DNA of 38,248 nt from Treponema sp. (GCA_017534445.1 JAFXWC010000010.1:1-38248), one strand, 5' to 3'. Counted from the stretch's first letter, positions 7,023 to 15,163 are shown. Program-made: numbers and translations. Notes: generated by a model from the sequence alone, not told the origin.

Positions 7023-7637
7023 CTAACTTACTATGTCCCATTCTTTGCCGGAAAGGCCTGTTAGCTCTCTAAAGCGGGGCATTGAGTAGCAGGCGCTTAT
7101 GAAGTTGTTCCAGTCTTCGCGGTTGCGGTGGGCTTTGCGCTGGATGCAGATTGTTTTTAGCTGCAGGTAGTTTGTGGTTACGGTTGCCCACATTTCAAAG
7201 CCTTGGGGAAGGTTGTGGCGAAGTTTCATGTAGCTTTCGTAGCTTTTGCCGCTTGCAATCCATTCTTCGTAGAGTTTTTTTACCTGGTCCTTGCTCTGCT
7301 GGGTTACGTATTTTGTGTAGGGGTCAAGGTCGCCAGAGATGAATTTTTCCAGGGAGTGAACGGTTGACTGGCTCATCACAATGTCTGCAAAGTGGTAGCG
7401 CTGGAATTCCGGCATTACAACTCCGTGGTGCTTCATGTCGAATGTTACAAGGATTCCTTTTAGGAAGGCGTCGTGGCTCTGGTGGGCTTCCATGTTCTTT
7501 CCAAGTGCGAGGGCAACTTTTTCCCTTTTTTCTGTTACCTCTTCGCGGGTGTCTATTTGCCCCACGTTGAATGAATTGTTTATAGCATTGAGTGCGCGGT
7601 TAAGGCCGAATACTTCTATATTTTTTACTTCCAGCAT
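7023..7637 (-). CDS. ThyX-fold-like protein of unknown function
   Basis: This 204-residue protein resembles flavin-dependent thymidylate synthase (ThyX) in layout. An EFQRYHFADIVMSQSTVH segment (about 80-97) sits where ThyX has its Arg-His-Arg/Ser-Gln-Arg-Tyr motif. A later LRHNLPQ...TVTTNYLQLKTICIQRKAHRNREDW matches the ThyX helix carrying Asn-x-Arg and the end of the active site. The RHRxxS core residues are not present (FDMKHHGVVMPEF instead), so ordinary thymidylate synthesis is doubtful. Similar ThyX-like proteins of unknown role occur in phages and gut bacteria (recalled, not searched). The ATG at 7637 has GGAG at ideal distance; a TTG at 7649 would overlap that site. It is monocistronic with an excellent promoter of its own. 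Confidence 0.6.
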   Translation of the reverse strand: MLEVKNIEVFGLNRALNAINNSFNVGQIDTREEVTEKREKVALALGKNMEAHQSHDAFLKGILVTFDMKHHGVVMPEFQRYHFADIVMSQSTVHSLEKFISGDLDPYTKYVTQQSKDQVKKLYEEWIASGKSYESYMKLRHNLPQGFEMWATVTTNYLQLKTICIQRKAHRNREDWNNFISACYSMPRFRELTGLSGKEWDIVS

Positions 7638-7664
7638 TGTTTTCTCCAATTGTGTTTTGCTGCC

Positions 7665-7693
7665 ATTATAGCGGTTGGGGGGGCTTTTTGCAA
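7665..7693 (-). promoter_or_regulatory. Promoter of the ThyX-like gene
   Basis: On the - strand, TTGCAA (7688-7693), an exact 17-bp spacer and a perfect TATAAT (7665-7670) predict a start about 20 bases before the ATG at 7637. Confidence 0.8.
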
Positions 7694-7710
7694 TTGATTT
7701 TTTTGATGGC

Positions 7711-7826
7711 TGTCATTCCGGGCTAGACCAGGAATCTGTGGAAGATGGATTTTGTGGTGGTACAGACCCTGAGTCCACATTCGTGGCAAGTGCGTGAAAA
7801 TGTGGCGTAGCAGCTCGGGGGTACGG
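7711..7826 (+). repeat. Structured dispersed repeat, copy R2
   Basis: This is homologous to 4493-4632. The outer stem is CCTGAG (7768-7773) with CTCGGG (7814-7819), one G-U pair. The inner stem is CCACATT (7775-7781) with AATGTGG (7799-7805), and CGTAGCAG (7806-7813) is identical to R1. Compared with R1, one base pair in each stem has changed on both sides (T-A to C-G and A-T to G-C), preserving pairing. It lies between the ThyX-like gene and trpA. Confidence 0.8.
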
Positions 7827-8182
7827 CCGCTCTCTGAGCGAAGTCGAAGGGGCGGTGTGTACAATGTGATATAGGTGCTTCGACAGGCCGCTGGAAGCTT
7901 CGCTGCGGAACAGCGTCCGTGGATACTGTCTTTTTTTTGCTAACACCAATCAGCCTTGGGGCGTTGGTCGCAAACTTCGCTTGCTCTTCGAGTTTCTGCG
8001 AAACTCGCGGGATTTTTTTGCGAACTTGCAATTAATTATAGCAGGCGTTGCGGGCGGCGTTTGAGCCCGCAGAGGGGGTAGCGAAAGACCGCTTGCGGGC
8101 TGGAGCGAGGGGGAGACTTACCCCTCCTTGCGTAACAGATGCAGGGGGAACTCGCAGCGTAGCTTCTAGCGGACTTTCCCCC
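7827..8182. repeat. Gene-free repeat-rich gap downstream of trpA
   Basis: No gene is supported here. The stretch holds a GTCGAAG (about 7849) / CTTCGAC (about 7883) inverted pair, the hairpin at 7989-8019 and a GC-rich block around 8041-8110. It also has AGGGGGAA (about 8142) that can pair with TTCCCCCT (about 8176) close to the trpA stop. The open frames read like translated repeats. It may contain the trpA 3' end structure, but no T-run follows on the - strand. Confidence 0.5.
7989..8019 (+). terminator. Strong hairpin with T-run in repeat DNA
   Basis: CGAGTTTC (7989-7996), a TGC loop and GAAACTCG (8000-8007) form a perfect 8-bp stem. Five bases later come seven Ts (8013-8019). It is terminator-like on the + strand, but no + strand gene runs into it, so it may simply be part of a repeat. 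Confidence 0.35.
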
Positions 8183-8193
8183 TTGTATAAGAA

Positions 8194-8949
8194 TTAAGCT
8201 TGGCCTGTTAGTTCTTGGGTTTTTGCTTTTACTTTTGCAAAGACGGCGTTTTTGTCAGGGGAGTTTGCGCTTATTGTGCGGACGAAGACGCTTCCTGCTA
8301 CGACGGCTTCTACGTAGGGGGCCAGTAGCTTTGACTGTTCGCCGCTGGAGATTCCGAATCCGCCGTAGACTTTGGAGCCGCCTTGGGCAACATCTTTTAT
8401 GAAGTTGATTGTGTCTTCTCCAATTTTTGTGTCGCTACCGGTGATTCCTGTGCGCAAGGCTGCGTAGATGTATTTGTAGCCTGCGCAGGCCATCTTTTTA
8501 AGGCGGTCAGGACTCATGCTAGGAGCTGCTACCGGAATGTTTTCCATGCCGTTTTCCCTACAGGCTTGGGTTAAACCTTCGTCGCTGTCAAAGGGAAGGT
8601 CTGGAATAATCATGCCCTTAACACCAACTGCTGCCGCTTGTTTGCAGAAGTTCTGCACTCCCGGTGTATAGACTAGAGAGCCGTAGCTCATCAGGTAGAT
8701 TGGTGTGCCGGGGAATTCTGCGTGTATTTTTGAAATGAGGGAAAGTCCATCCTTGGTTTTGTAGCCGCGAGAAAGGACTGTGGTGCATGCGGTTTGGATT
8801 GCCGGGCCGTCTGCGCTTGGGTCGGAGAAGGGCAGCTGTATTTCAAGTATGTCTGCTCCGCCTTGGACTAGAGCACGTGCCACTTCCAAGGAAATTTCGT
8901 CGGTGGGGTAGCCTGCAACCAGATGTGCCATAAGTTTTATTTTTTCCAT
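8194..8949 (-). CDS. trpA: Tryptophan synthase alpha chain
   Basis: The alpha subunit cleaves indole-3-glycerol phosphate to indole and glyceraldehyde 3-phosphate and channels indole to TrpB. The 251-residue TIM barrel starts with LMAHLVAGYP and carries the catalytic pair in ILEIQLPFSDPSADGP, Glu36 and Asp47 by position. GITG and GFGISSGEQ are the phosphate-binding loops, and the VVAGSVFV strand follows near the end. It is a little shorter than the usual ~265 because the N-terminal helix is reduced. It follows trpB by 35 bases with a short AGGAGAA Shine-Dalgarno and is clearly in one operon with it. No trpE, D, C or F is nearby. Confidence 0.95.
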   Translation of the reverse strand: MEKIKLMAHLVAGYPTDEISLEVARALVQGGADILEIQLPFSDPSADGPAIQTACTTVLSRGYKTKDGLSLISKIHAEFPGTPIYLMSYGSLVYTPGVQNFCKQAAAVGVKGMIIPDLPFDSDEGLTQACRENGMENIPVAAPSMSPDRLKKMACAGYKYIYAALRTGITGSDTKIGEDTINFIKDVAQGGSKVYGGFGISSGEQSKLLAPYVEAVVAGSVFVRTISANSPDKNAVFAKVKAKTQELTGQA

Positions 8950-8984
8950 GATGTTCTCCTGTGTGTTTTACGCTTGCAAGGCCT

Positions 8985-10292
8985 TTAGTCCTGGGCCATT
9001 GATTTTGCTTCGTGAATGTCCTTTGCGTTTTCAAGACGCTCTATTTCTGCGTGAAGGAAGTTTATCCATTCTTTTGGGCGGAAGACCGGGCTTGTGATGA
9101 ACACATCTTTGTCCCCTCGGCCGCTCATGTTGATTACGATTGCCTGGTCACTTGGAATTTCTTTTGCAAGCTTTATGGCTGCGGCTCCTGCGTGGGAACT
9201 TTCCAATGCGAAAAGAACTCCCTCGTTTTTTGCAAAGAAGCTAACGGCATCCAGTGCTTCCTTGTCCAGCGCGCTTGTAAATTCCACACGGCCGGAAGCT
9301 CCGAGGGCTGCAAGTTGTGGGCCTATTCCGCAGTAGTCAAGTCCTGCGCTAATGCTTCTTGTAGGAAGGGACTGTCCGTCTTCGTCCAGAAGGAAACGGC
9401 TTTTGTAGCCTTGCATGATTCCTTCGCGGGAGGCGTTGCCCGTCATGCGGCTTGCGTTTTCACCAATGCCGGGGCCAATGCCACCTGCTTCTACTGCGAT
9501 AAGTCGGGGGCCTCCGTCTTTTACGCTTGTGTTTATGAATGGCTCAAAGAATCCGATTGAATTGCTTCCTCCACCGCAGCATGCAACCATTGCCCCTATT
9601 TTTATTCCGCGCTCTGCACACTGCTTTTTTACCTCGCATCCAATAACGCTTTGGAAGGTGCGTACAATGTCCGGGAAGGGGGCGGGTCCCAATGCTGAAC
9701 CCAAGACGTAATGGGTTGAATCCGGGTTTGCTGCCCAGTCACGCATGGCTTCGTTTACTGCATCTTTTAGCGTGCGGCTTCCGCTTGTTACCGCGTGAAC
9801 CTTTGCCCCGTAAAGTTCCATTGCCGCAACGTTTGGCTGCTGGCGGCGTACGTCAACTTCTCCCATGTAGACTGTGCATTCAAGTCCAAGCTTTGCACAG
9901 GCGGCGGCGGTTGCAAGTCCGTGCTGGCCTGCTCCTGTTTCCGCTATGATTCTTTTTTTGCCCATGCGCTTTGCCAGAAGGCACTGGCCTATTGCGTTGT
10001 TTATTTTGTGGGCACCTGTGTTTGCAAGGCCTTCCATCTTTATGTAAATCTGCGCCCCACCCAAAAGCTTTGTGGCTGTGGGGGCAAAGTAAAGAGGCGT
10101 TTCCCTTCCTATATAATCGCGGCGGATTACCTCAAGCTCTTCAAGGAAGGATTTGTCTTGCATGTATTTGTTAAAGGCCTGTTCCAGTTCGTCAAGCGGT
10201 CGGCGCAGGACTTCGCCAACATATTTTCCACCGAAGCGGTCAAAGAATCCCTTTGCCGAAGACGTGCCTGTATTGTTTGTATCCTGTTCCAT
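8985..10292 (-). CDS. trpB: Tryptophan synthase beta chain
   Basis: This PLP enzyme joins indole with L-serine to make tryptophan, in an alpha2beta2 complex with TrpA. The 435-residue product has the PLP lysine in GAHKINNAIGQ (Lys about 96), ETGAGQHGLATA, the cofactor phosphate loop GGGSNSIG and the C-terminal SGRGDKD. I chose ATG 10292 because AGGAG lies just upstream. The open frame continues to 10379, but that part overlaps the promoter. It ends with an Asp/Glu/Lys-rich tail of about 25 residues beyond the usual end. It is the first gene of trpBA and is preceded by a promoter with an overlapping inverted repeat. Without neighbouring genes for indole-glycerol phosphate, it could serve indole salvage. 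Confidence 0.96.
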   Translation of the reverse strand: MEQDTNNTGTSSAKGFFDRFGGKYVGEVLRRPLDELEQAFNKYMQDKSFLEELEVIRRDYIGRETPLYFAPTATKLLGGAQIYIKMEGLANTGAHKINNAIGQCLLAKRMGKKRIIAETGAGQHGLATAAACAKLGLECTVYMGEVDVRRQQPNVAAMELYGAKVHAVTSGSRTLKDAVNEAMRDWAANPDSTHYVLGSALGPAPFPDIVRTFQSVIGCEVKKQCAERGIKIGAMVACCGGGSNSIGFFEPFINTSVKDGGPRLIAVEAGGIGPGIGENASRMTGNASREGIMQGYKSRFLLDEDGQSLPTRSISAGLDYCGIGPQLAALGASGRVEFTSALDKEALDAVSFFAKNEGVLFALESSHAGAAAIKLAKEIPSDQAIVINMSGRGDKDVFITSPVFRPKEWINFLHAEIERLENAKDIHEAKSMAQD

Positions 10293-10310
10293 AATGGCTC
10301 CTGTTTTTAT

Positions 10311-10355
10311 GTTACTATGTAAAGTAACAATAGCATTTTTTGCTTTGCTAGTCAA
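10311..10355 (-). promoter_or_regulatory. trpBA promoter with overlapping operator-like inverted repeat
   Basis: On the - strand, TTGACT (10350-10355), a 17-bp spacer and TATTGT (10327-10332) form the promoter. The perfect palindrome GTTACT-ATGTAA-AGTAAC (10311-10328, + strand) overlaps the last bases of the -10 box and the start point. A repressor bound there would block transcription. It resembles trp operators only loosely: ACT/AGT half-sites are present but with a different centre spacing. Confidence 0.6.
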
Positions 10356-10423
10356 CAGTTTTTTCAAAAGAATAACCATTACGGGCTATGAATTTATGCT
10401 ACCTTGCTTTTGGGCTTTGTATA

Positions 10424-10452
10424 TTTACTTTTCATTGTTTTTATGGTATATT
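10424..10452 (+). promoter_or_regulatory. Candidate promoter of the polysaccharide exporter
   Basis: TTTACT (10424-10429), a 17-bp spacer and TATATT (10447-10452). The ATG at 10459 is the seventh base after the -10 box and has no convincing Shine-Dalgarno, so this may be a leaderless start. It shares a divergent region with the trpBA promoter. Confidence 0.45.
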
Positions 10453-10458
10453 CTTCCA

Positions 10459-11238
10459 ATGTTTACGATTTTTTCTGAAATTTACAAATACCGCCAGATG
10501 GTTTTCTCTTTGGTACATAAGGAATTAAGGGGTAGGTACAAGGGGTCTGTCTTAGGTTTTTTCTGGACATTTCTTGGTCCTTTGCTCCAGCTCATAGTTT
10601 ATACATTTGTCTTTTCAATTATCATGAGGCAGCAGATAGAAAAGTATTATCTTTTTCTTTTCGTCGCTCTCGTTCCTTGGATTTTTATGAGTACTTGCGT
10701 TTCGTCCGGAGCTAACTGCGTATTTATTTATGGAGATTTGGTCAAAAAAATATATTTTCCACGCGAAGTCCTTCCAATCTCTTTTGTTACAAGCCAGTTT
10801 GTTAACATGCTTTATACTTTTGTAGTTATCTTTGCAGTTATTATATTTACACGGCACGGAGTAAATTTTCATGCCCTGCTTTACCTGCCTGTCATAATGA
10901 TTGTAGAGTATTTCCTTGCTCTGGGAATGACACTCTTATTCTCTTCTATAACAGTTTTTGTTCGCGATATTGCCTATATTCTTGGAATTGTAACAATGGC
11001 ATGGCAGTTTTTGACTCCTGTAATGTATCCTTCATCACTGGTTCCTGAAAAATATTTGCCAATTTGGAATCTTAATCCTATGGTTCATGTAATAGAAGCA
11101 TACCGTGACATTTTATATTTTAAGAAGGTTCCAAATTTAATTACTCTTGGCTCGGCTGTGGCTATGGGATTCTTTTTCCTTGTCTTGGGTGAATTTATTT
11201 TTACCAGGCTTCAGAAAAGTTTCGCTGAGAATTTATAG
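10459..11238 (+). CDS. Polysaccharide ABC exporter, permease (Wzm-like)
   Basis: This inner-membrane subunit of an ABC-2 type exporter moves finished lipid-linked glycan out of the cytoplasm. The 259-residue product begins with a short amphipathic part ending KELRGRYKGSVLGFFW, a hallmark of Wzm/TagG proteins. About six hydrophobic helices follow, plus the family motif SITVFVRDI, then TPVMYPSS and NPMVHVIEAYRDILY. I start at ATG 10459. The same frame stays open upstream into antisense of trpB, which is not believable coding. The ATPase gene starts 12 bases after the stop, so the pair is one operon. It marks the left edge of the glycan locus. Confidence 0.9.
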   Translation: MFTIFSEIYKYRQMVFSLVHKELRGRYKGSVLGFFWTFLGPLLQLIVYTFVFSIIMRQQIEKYYLFLFVALVPWIFMSTCVSSGANCVFIYGDLVKKIYFPREVLPISFVTSQFVNMLYTFVVIFAVIIFTRHGVNFHALLYLPVIMIVEYFLALGMTLLFSSITVFVRDIAYILGIVTMAWQFLTPVMYPSSLVPEKYLPIWNLNPMVHVIEAYRDILYFKKVPNLITLGSAVAMGFFFLVLGEFIFTRLQKSFAENL

Positions 11239-11250
11239 CAGGAGAATATC

Positions 11251-12411
11251 ATGAATCCAGAAAATTCTATTGAAGTAAGCAATGTAAAAAAATCTTTTAA
11301 AGTCTATTTCGACAAAAGCAATCAGCTAAAGGAACGCGTGCTTTTCTGGAATCGTAACAAATATGAGAGGCGGGATGTCTTAAAGGGCATAAGCTTTAAT
11401 GTAAAAAAAGGGGAGGCTATAGGTCTTATTGGGCATAATGGCTGCGGAAAAAGCACGACGCTTAAGCTTCTGACAAAGATTATGTATCCGGACTCTGGAA
11501 GCATTGAAATGAAGGGAAGAGTCTCTGCTCTGATTGAACTTGGAGCCGGTTTCCATCCTGACATGAGCGGGCGGGAGAATATCTATACCAATGCGGCAAT
11601 ATTCGGTCTTACCAAAAAAGAGATAGACAAAAAGGTTAACGATATAATTGAATTCTCCGAGCTTCAGGAATTCATAGACAATCCTGTTCGTACCTATTCT
11701 TCCGGTATGTACATGAGGCTTGCTTTTGCCATAGCGATCGATGTTGATGCAGACATTTTGCTTATAGACGAGATTCTTGCCGTTGGTGATGCCTCCTTCC
11801 AGAAAAAATGTTTTGACCGCCTTAAAGAGATAAAGGCTGAGGGAACCACAATTGTAATAGTTTCCCACTCTCTGGGGCAGATTGAAGAAATCTGTGAAAG
11901 AAGCATTTGGATAGACAAAGGCATGATTCGTGCGGAAGGAAATCCAAAAAATGTTCATGCCCAGTACTTGGACTTTATGGGAGTCGCTAAGCCGGAGGAC
12001 AAGGCACAGCTTCTGGAACAATTCTGCAAGACAGCTCCTGCAACCGTCATATTTGACAACAAGTCATGGAATGAAAAGCCGGTAGGCGAAAATGTATGTA
12101 ACTTTGTAAAGGATGCCAATGCATCTGCATTCGCCGTCCTAGAGTCAGATTCTCCTTCCTCAATGGATATCCGGTTGGAAATTCTTGCTCCGAACGGAGA
12201 GCTTCAAATTGCAGTTGAAGGGGCTACTCCTCTAAAAATAGCAAATACAGTTGCAGGTGAATATATCTTTACATTTGATATAAAAGATTGCCATAAAAAG
12301 GCAGGTGATAAAATCCGTATCAATTTTACCACAAATGACATTCTTTCCTGCGAAAAGCTTTCTGTCAAGGCTGTTACTGTTAAATATGGGGAAATAGAAA
12401 AGCAAAACTAG
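11251..12411 (+). CDS. Polysaccharide ABC exporter, ATPase (Wzt-like)
   Basis: This ATPase partner of the preceding permease has 386 residues. The nucleotide-binding domain has Walker A GHNGCGKST (about 62-70), an ELGAGFHPDMSGRENIY region specific to polysaccharide/teichoic acid exporters, signature YSSGMYMRLAFA and Walker B DILLIDEILAVGD. After residue ~250 comes a separate beta-rich domain. In Wzt proteins such a domain binds the modified non-reducing end of the glycan, so chain termination or end-capping may control export here (inference from the family). The ATG is preceded by CAGGAGAA. After the stop comes DNA that includes an acyltransferase stub. Confidence 0.92.
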   Translation: MNPENSIEVSNVKKSFKVYFDKSNQLKERVLFWNRNKYERRDVLKGISFNVKKGEAIGLIGHNGCGKSTTLKLLTKIMYPDSGSIEMKGRVSALIELGAGFHPDMSGRENIYTNAAIFGLTKKEIDKKVNDIIEFSELQEFIDNPVRTYSSGMYMRLAFAIAIDVDADILLIDEILAVGDASFQKKCFDRLKEIKAEGTTIVIVSHSLGQIEEICERSIWIDKGMIRAEGNPKNVHAQYLDFMGVAKPEDKAQLLEQFCKTAPATVIFDNKSWNEKPVGENVCNFVKDANASAFAVLESDSPSSMDIRLEILAPNGELQIAVEGATPLKIANTVAGEYIFTFDIKDCHKKAGDKIRINFTTNDILSCEKLSVKAVTVKYGEIEKQN

Positions 12412-12447
12412 CTGCACATTCTTATTTTTGACTTATTGAGGATTCCA

Positions 12448-12531
12448 ATGTTATTTAGTTCAATTACCTTGCTTGGATTCTTCCTGCCTAGTGTGGTTAT
12501 TTTATATTTTGCGCTCCCCCAAAGGACTTAA
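12448..12531 (+). pseudogene. Stub of an MBOAT (AlgI-type) O-acyltransferase gene
   Basis: A 27-codon frame beginning MLFSSITLLGFFLPSVV and continuing to ALPQRT then stop matches the very N terminus of AlgI-type membrane-bound O-acyltransferases, which open with MLFSS and reach a LP(K/R) motif at the same point. A GAGGA Shine-Dalgarno is in place. Full-length members have around 400-500 residues, so nearly everything is missing. A run of five Cs just before the stop could also have shifted the frame. No other part of the gene is seen in the 136 bases before the CotH gene. Confidence 0.6.
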
Positions 12532-12667
12532 ATGATTGACAAGATAAATGTATAGGCTAAAACTGCAGCAGAGTATTCAGAAATGTCCAAAAGAAGCCAA
12601 GAATCACCCCCTTTGTATTTTCCCTAGCTAAGCAAATGACTGCAGAATTGTTTGACAGGAGTTTTTT

Positions 12668-14320
12668 ATGAAAGAAATTTCTAGGATTTTATTTGTGTTT
12701 TTGTCCGCAACTGTGCTTTCGTCATGTATTGCCTCTGTTGATAATGGTTCAAAACCTTGCGTCGCGATTCCTGTTCCAAATGTTGATGCACTAGTTTTCA
12801 CAACACAGCCAGTTTCAATGACTATAGCTACATACAACAATGGAGTGACACTTTCCTGCAAGGCACAGCCCACAGACAACGATAAAACTGTGGAAATCAC
12901 ATATCAGTGGTACCAAAGTGAGGATGGTACAATAGAAACCGGCATTCTACAGGAAGGTTCGAATTCGTCAACATTCACGACGGATGTTTTCACGGAAAAG
13001 GGAATAAGGTATTACTATTGCGCTGCAACGGCGAAAATGCAGTCGGAGTATGGAATTTCCAATTCTACGGTGTTCTCTGACGTGGTGACTGTGGCGTATA
13101 CCGGATTGCCTTTGATAAAAATTGAGACAGAGGATGGAGCTAATCCAAGCGAGGCAAAAGAAAAGCATAACGGAAGAATATATCTTATTTGCAACGGGCA
13201 GACTGTTTATGACAGCGGTGAAGATAATGAATTATCTATTAAGGTTCGTGGAAATGCTACGGCTTATTATCCTAAGAAATCTTATAAATTAAAACTCCCG
13301 AAAAAAGCAAATCTTTTGGATTCTGTCAATCCGCTCAAAAGTTCAGAGAATAAAGATAAAAACTGGGTTCTTCTGGCCGGGTATTGCGATAAAACCCTCC
13401 TGAGAACCATGGCAGGCTTTTATACGGCATCTATTTTTAATGAACTTGATGGAAATGAGCAGCTCTATGTTCCTCAGGCGGAATTTGTGGATGTGATGCT
13501 GAACGGTGAGTATATCGGAAATTATACTCTCACGGATTCTGTAAAAGAAGGTTCTGGCAGGGTACCTGTAAATGAAAAGTCGGAGGGCGCCGGCGGGATT
13601 GGTTTTATAGCGGAGTATGATTTTCTGTATTACGAGAATGAGCCAAAATGGTTTAAGTCTTCACAGAAACAGTATCCTTATACATTTAAATTTCCTGATA
13701 CAGATGATGCAAACTTTGACAGCCATATGGCAGATTTTGAAACCTACATAAACCGTTTTGAATCCGCATTGTATGATTCTGAAACTACAGATGACTGGAA
13801 AAACTACATTGATATTGAATCATTTGCAAGATGGTTTCTTGTAAACAATGTTCTGGCGAATATCGAGCCAAATTTTTATTTTCACAAAGAGTCTTCCGAA
13901 GATTCTTCCAAACTTGTCATGGGACCCTTCTGGGATTTTGAATGGAGCATCGGAATTGGCTGGTATGCAGGAACTCGTCCGCGCAGTCCTGAATACTGGA
14001 GTTTAAAAGAAAGAAATATAGAATGGTATTTTGCTGATCTGATTAAAAAAAATGAGTTTAAAACTGAACTCAAAACACAGTGGACTAAGTTGAAGGGAAA
14101 ATATCCAGATTTAGCTAAAACTATAAATGACAGAATGGATGAGTGGGCCGGTGAGATTGATATTTCGCAGCAGATGAATTTCAAGAAATGGGATATTCTT
14201 AATCAGCGAGTTTCTGTCGGGGGAATCCCTCTTGGATCCTATGGGGCTGAACTGGAATGTGACAAACAGTTTATTACTGAAAGGGTACGATGGCTAGATG
14301 ATGAAATCACTGGATTGTAA
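12668..14320 (+). CDS. CotH-family lipoprotein with Ig-like domain
   Basis: This 550-residue predicted lipoprotein has MKEISRILFVFLSATVLSSC as signal with an LSSC lipobox. Residues ~40-145 resemble an Ig-like domain (VTLSCKAQ, ITYQWYQSEDG, YYYCAATA). Residues ~155-545 form a CotH domain with LSIKVRGNAT, KKSYKLKL, NWVLLAGYCDKTLLR and GPFWDFEWSIGIGW. CotH proteins are atypical kinases, and some phosphorylate surface proteins; in many bacteria they lie next to exopolysaccharide genes. An export signal means it acts outside the cytoplasm or in the envelope. The start is well supported by AGGAG. Its place behind an exporter and an acyltransferase stub suggests a role in surface glycan or glycoprotein modification (inference). 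Confidence 0.88.
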   Translation: MKEISRILFVFLSATVLSSCIASVDNGSKPCVAIPVPNVDALVFTTQPVSMTIATYNNGVTLSCKAQPTDNDKTVEITYQWYQSEDGTIETGILQEGSNSSTFTTDVFTEKGIRYYYCAATAKMQSEYGISNSTVFSDVVTVAYTGLPLIKIETEDGANPSEAKEKHNGRIYLICNGQTVYDSGEDNELSIKVRGNATAYYPKKSYKLKLPKKANLLDSVNPLKSSENKDKNWVLLAGYCDKTLLRTMAGFYTASIFNELDGNEQLYVPQAEFVDVMLNGEYIGNYTLTDSVKEGSGRVPVNEKSEGAGGIGFIAEYDFLYYENEPKWFKSSQKQYPYTFKFPDTDDANFDSHMADFETYINRFESALYDSETTDDWKNYIDIESFARWFLVNNVLANIEPNFYFHKESSEDSSKLVMGPFWDFEWSIGIGWYAGTRPRSPEYWSLKERNIEWYFADLIKKNEFKTELKTQWTKLKGKYPDLAKTINDRMDEWAGEIDISQQMNFKKWDILNQRVSVGGIPLGSYGAELECDKQFITERVRWLDDEITGL

Positions 14321-14344
14321 TATTGTGCCGTTTTGAGCTTAAAT

Positions 14345-14487
14345 TCCTGCTTGACAGTTATGACAGCGGGCTGCCTTGAGCCAAAGTGTATCAGGTTTTC
14401 TGCAGAAGCATTTTTTCCAATAAAAAGTTGAAATCCCCTTGTCATCATGTTGTTAAAAGGGTAAGGTTTTTTCTGAGAGTCCAGTTT
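14345..14487 (-). pseudogene. Possible gene-tail remnant between CotH and GT stub
   Basis: On the - strand a stop-free stretch reads SQKKPYPFNNMMTRGFQLF and then IGKNASAENLIHFGSRQPAV. This looks like genuine protein rather than random translation, but I do not recognise the family. It lies downstream of, and in the same direction as, a truncated GtrB-like gene, so it may be the last part of a partner gene. The rest of 14321-14623 shows nothing recognisable. Confidence 0.25.
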
Positions 14488-14623
14488 TTAGTCAACGACT
14501 ATGCCTCATATCCTTGATTTATAACAATTGTGTAAAACCCCTGCTGAAAACGTTTTTTTAGCATAATATCATTTTCCGTAGGCTCATGAGAGCAAACAAG
14601 ATTCGAAATATTATTTTCTAGTT

Positions 14624-15163
14624 TCAGTTATCAGATCCAAAATCTCCCGTTCGATTACTTATGATATATCTAGGACGATGTTTAACTTCAATATAAACTT
14701 TACCAATATATTCACCAATTACGCCTATTGAAATAAGTTGGATTCCACCAAGAAATGCTATGATACTAGTAATGCTTGCCCAACCAGGAACAGATTTTCC
14801 GAGTATATGCATTACGATTGACCAAAAGACAGCCACAAAAGAAAGAAACGCAACAGCTAAGCCAATCCCTATAATCATGTGCAGGGGCTTTGTGCTAAGA
14901 GATGTTATCCCATCCCATGCAAGTGCTACCATCTTTCTTAGTGGATAATGACTTTTTCCTGCGAGACGTTCATGGCGTTCATAATATACTATATCACTTT
15001 TAAAGCCTACAAGCGGGAACATTCCACGAAGGAATAAATTAGCCTCATGAAAATTTGCAAATTCTTTCAAAACTCGGCTTGAAACTAACCTATAATCAGC
15101 ATGATTAAATACAACCTCAGCACCAAGTCCATTCATTACTTTAGATACACTGGTAGGAAACAA
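14624..15163 (-). pseudogene. Beheaded GtrB/DPM1-like glycosyltransferase
   Basis: This 179-codon frame is the C-terminal half of a polyprenyl-phosphate glycosyltransferase of the GtrB type. It has KVMNGLGAEVVFNHADYRL, NLFLRGMFPLVGFKSDIVYY, AGKSHYPLRKM, two long membrane helices (about 95-150) and the closing IGEYIGKVYIEVKHRPRYI. Full-length relatives have about 310-330 residues. The N-terminal GT-A nucleotide-binding part with its Asp motifs is absent, so the product cannot be an active transferase. Homology begins near 15145, where a second, oppositely oriented gene tail starts. A deletion or inversion junction at that point is the simplest reading. Confidence 0.75.

Noticed and set aside
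7713..8031. Two - strand frames between trpA and the ThyX-like gene
   Set aside because: Their peptides (for example PELLRHIFTHLPRMW) mirror the translation of the same repeat at 4493, so they are repeat translations.
9012..9560. 182-codon + strand frame opposite trpB
   Set aside because: It is antisense to conserved trpB and rich in Cys/Phe with no recognisable motif. It is a shadow frame.
10153..10458. Upstream extension of the Wzm-like frame
   Set aside because: It is antisense to trpB and runs through both promoters. The family N terminus fits the ATG at 10459.
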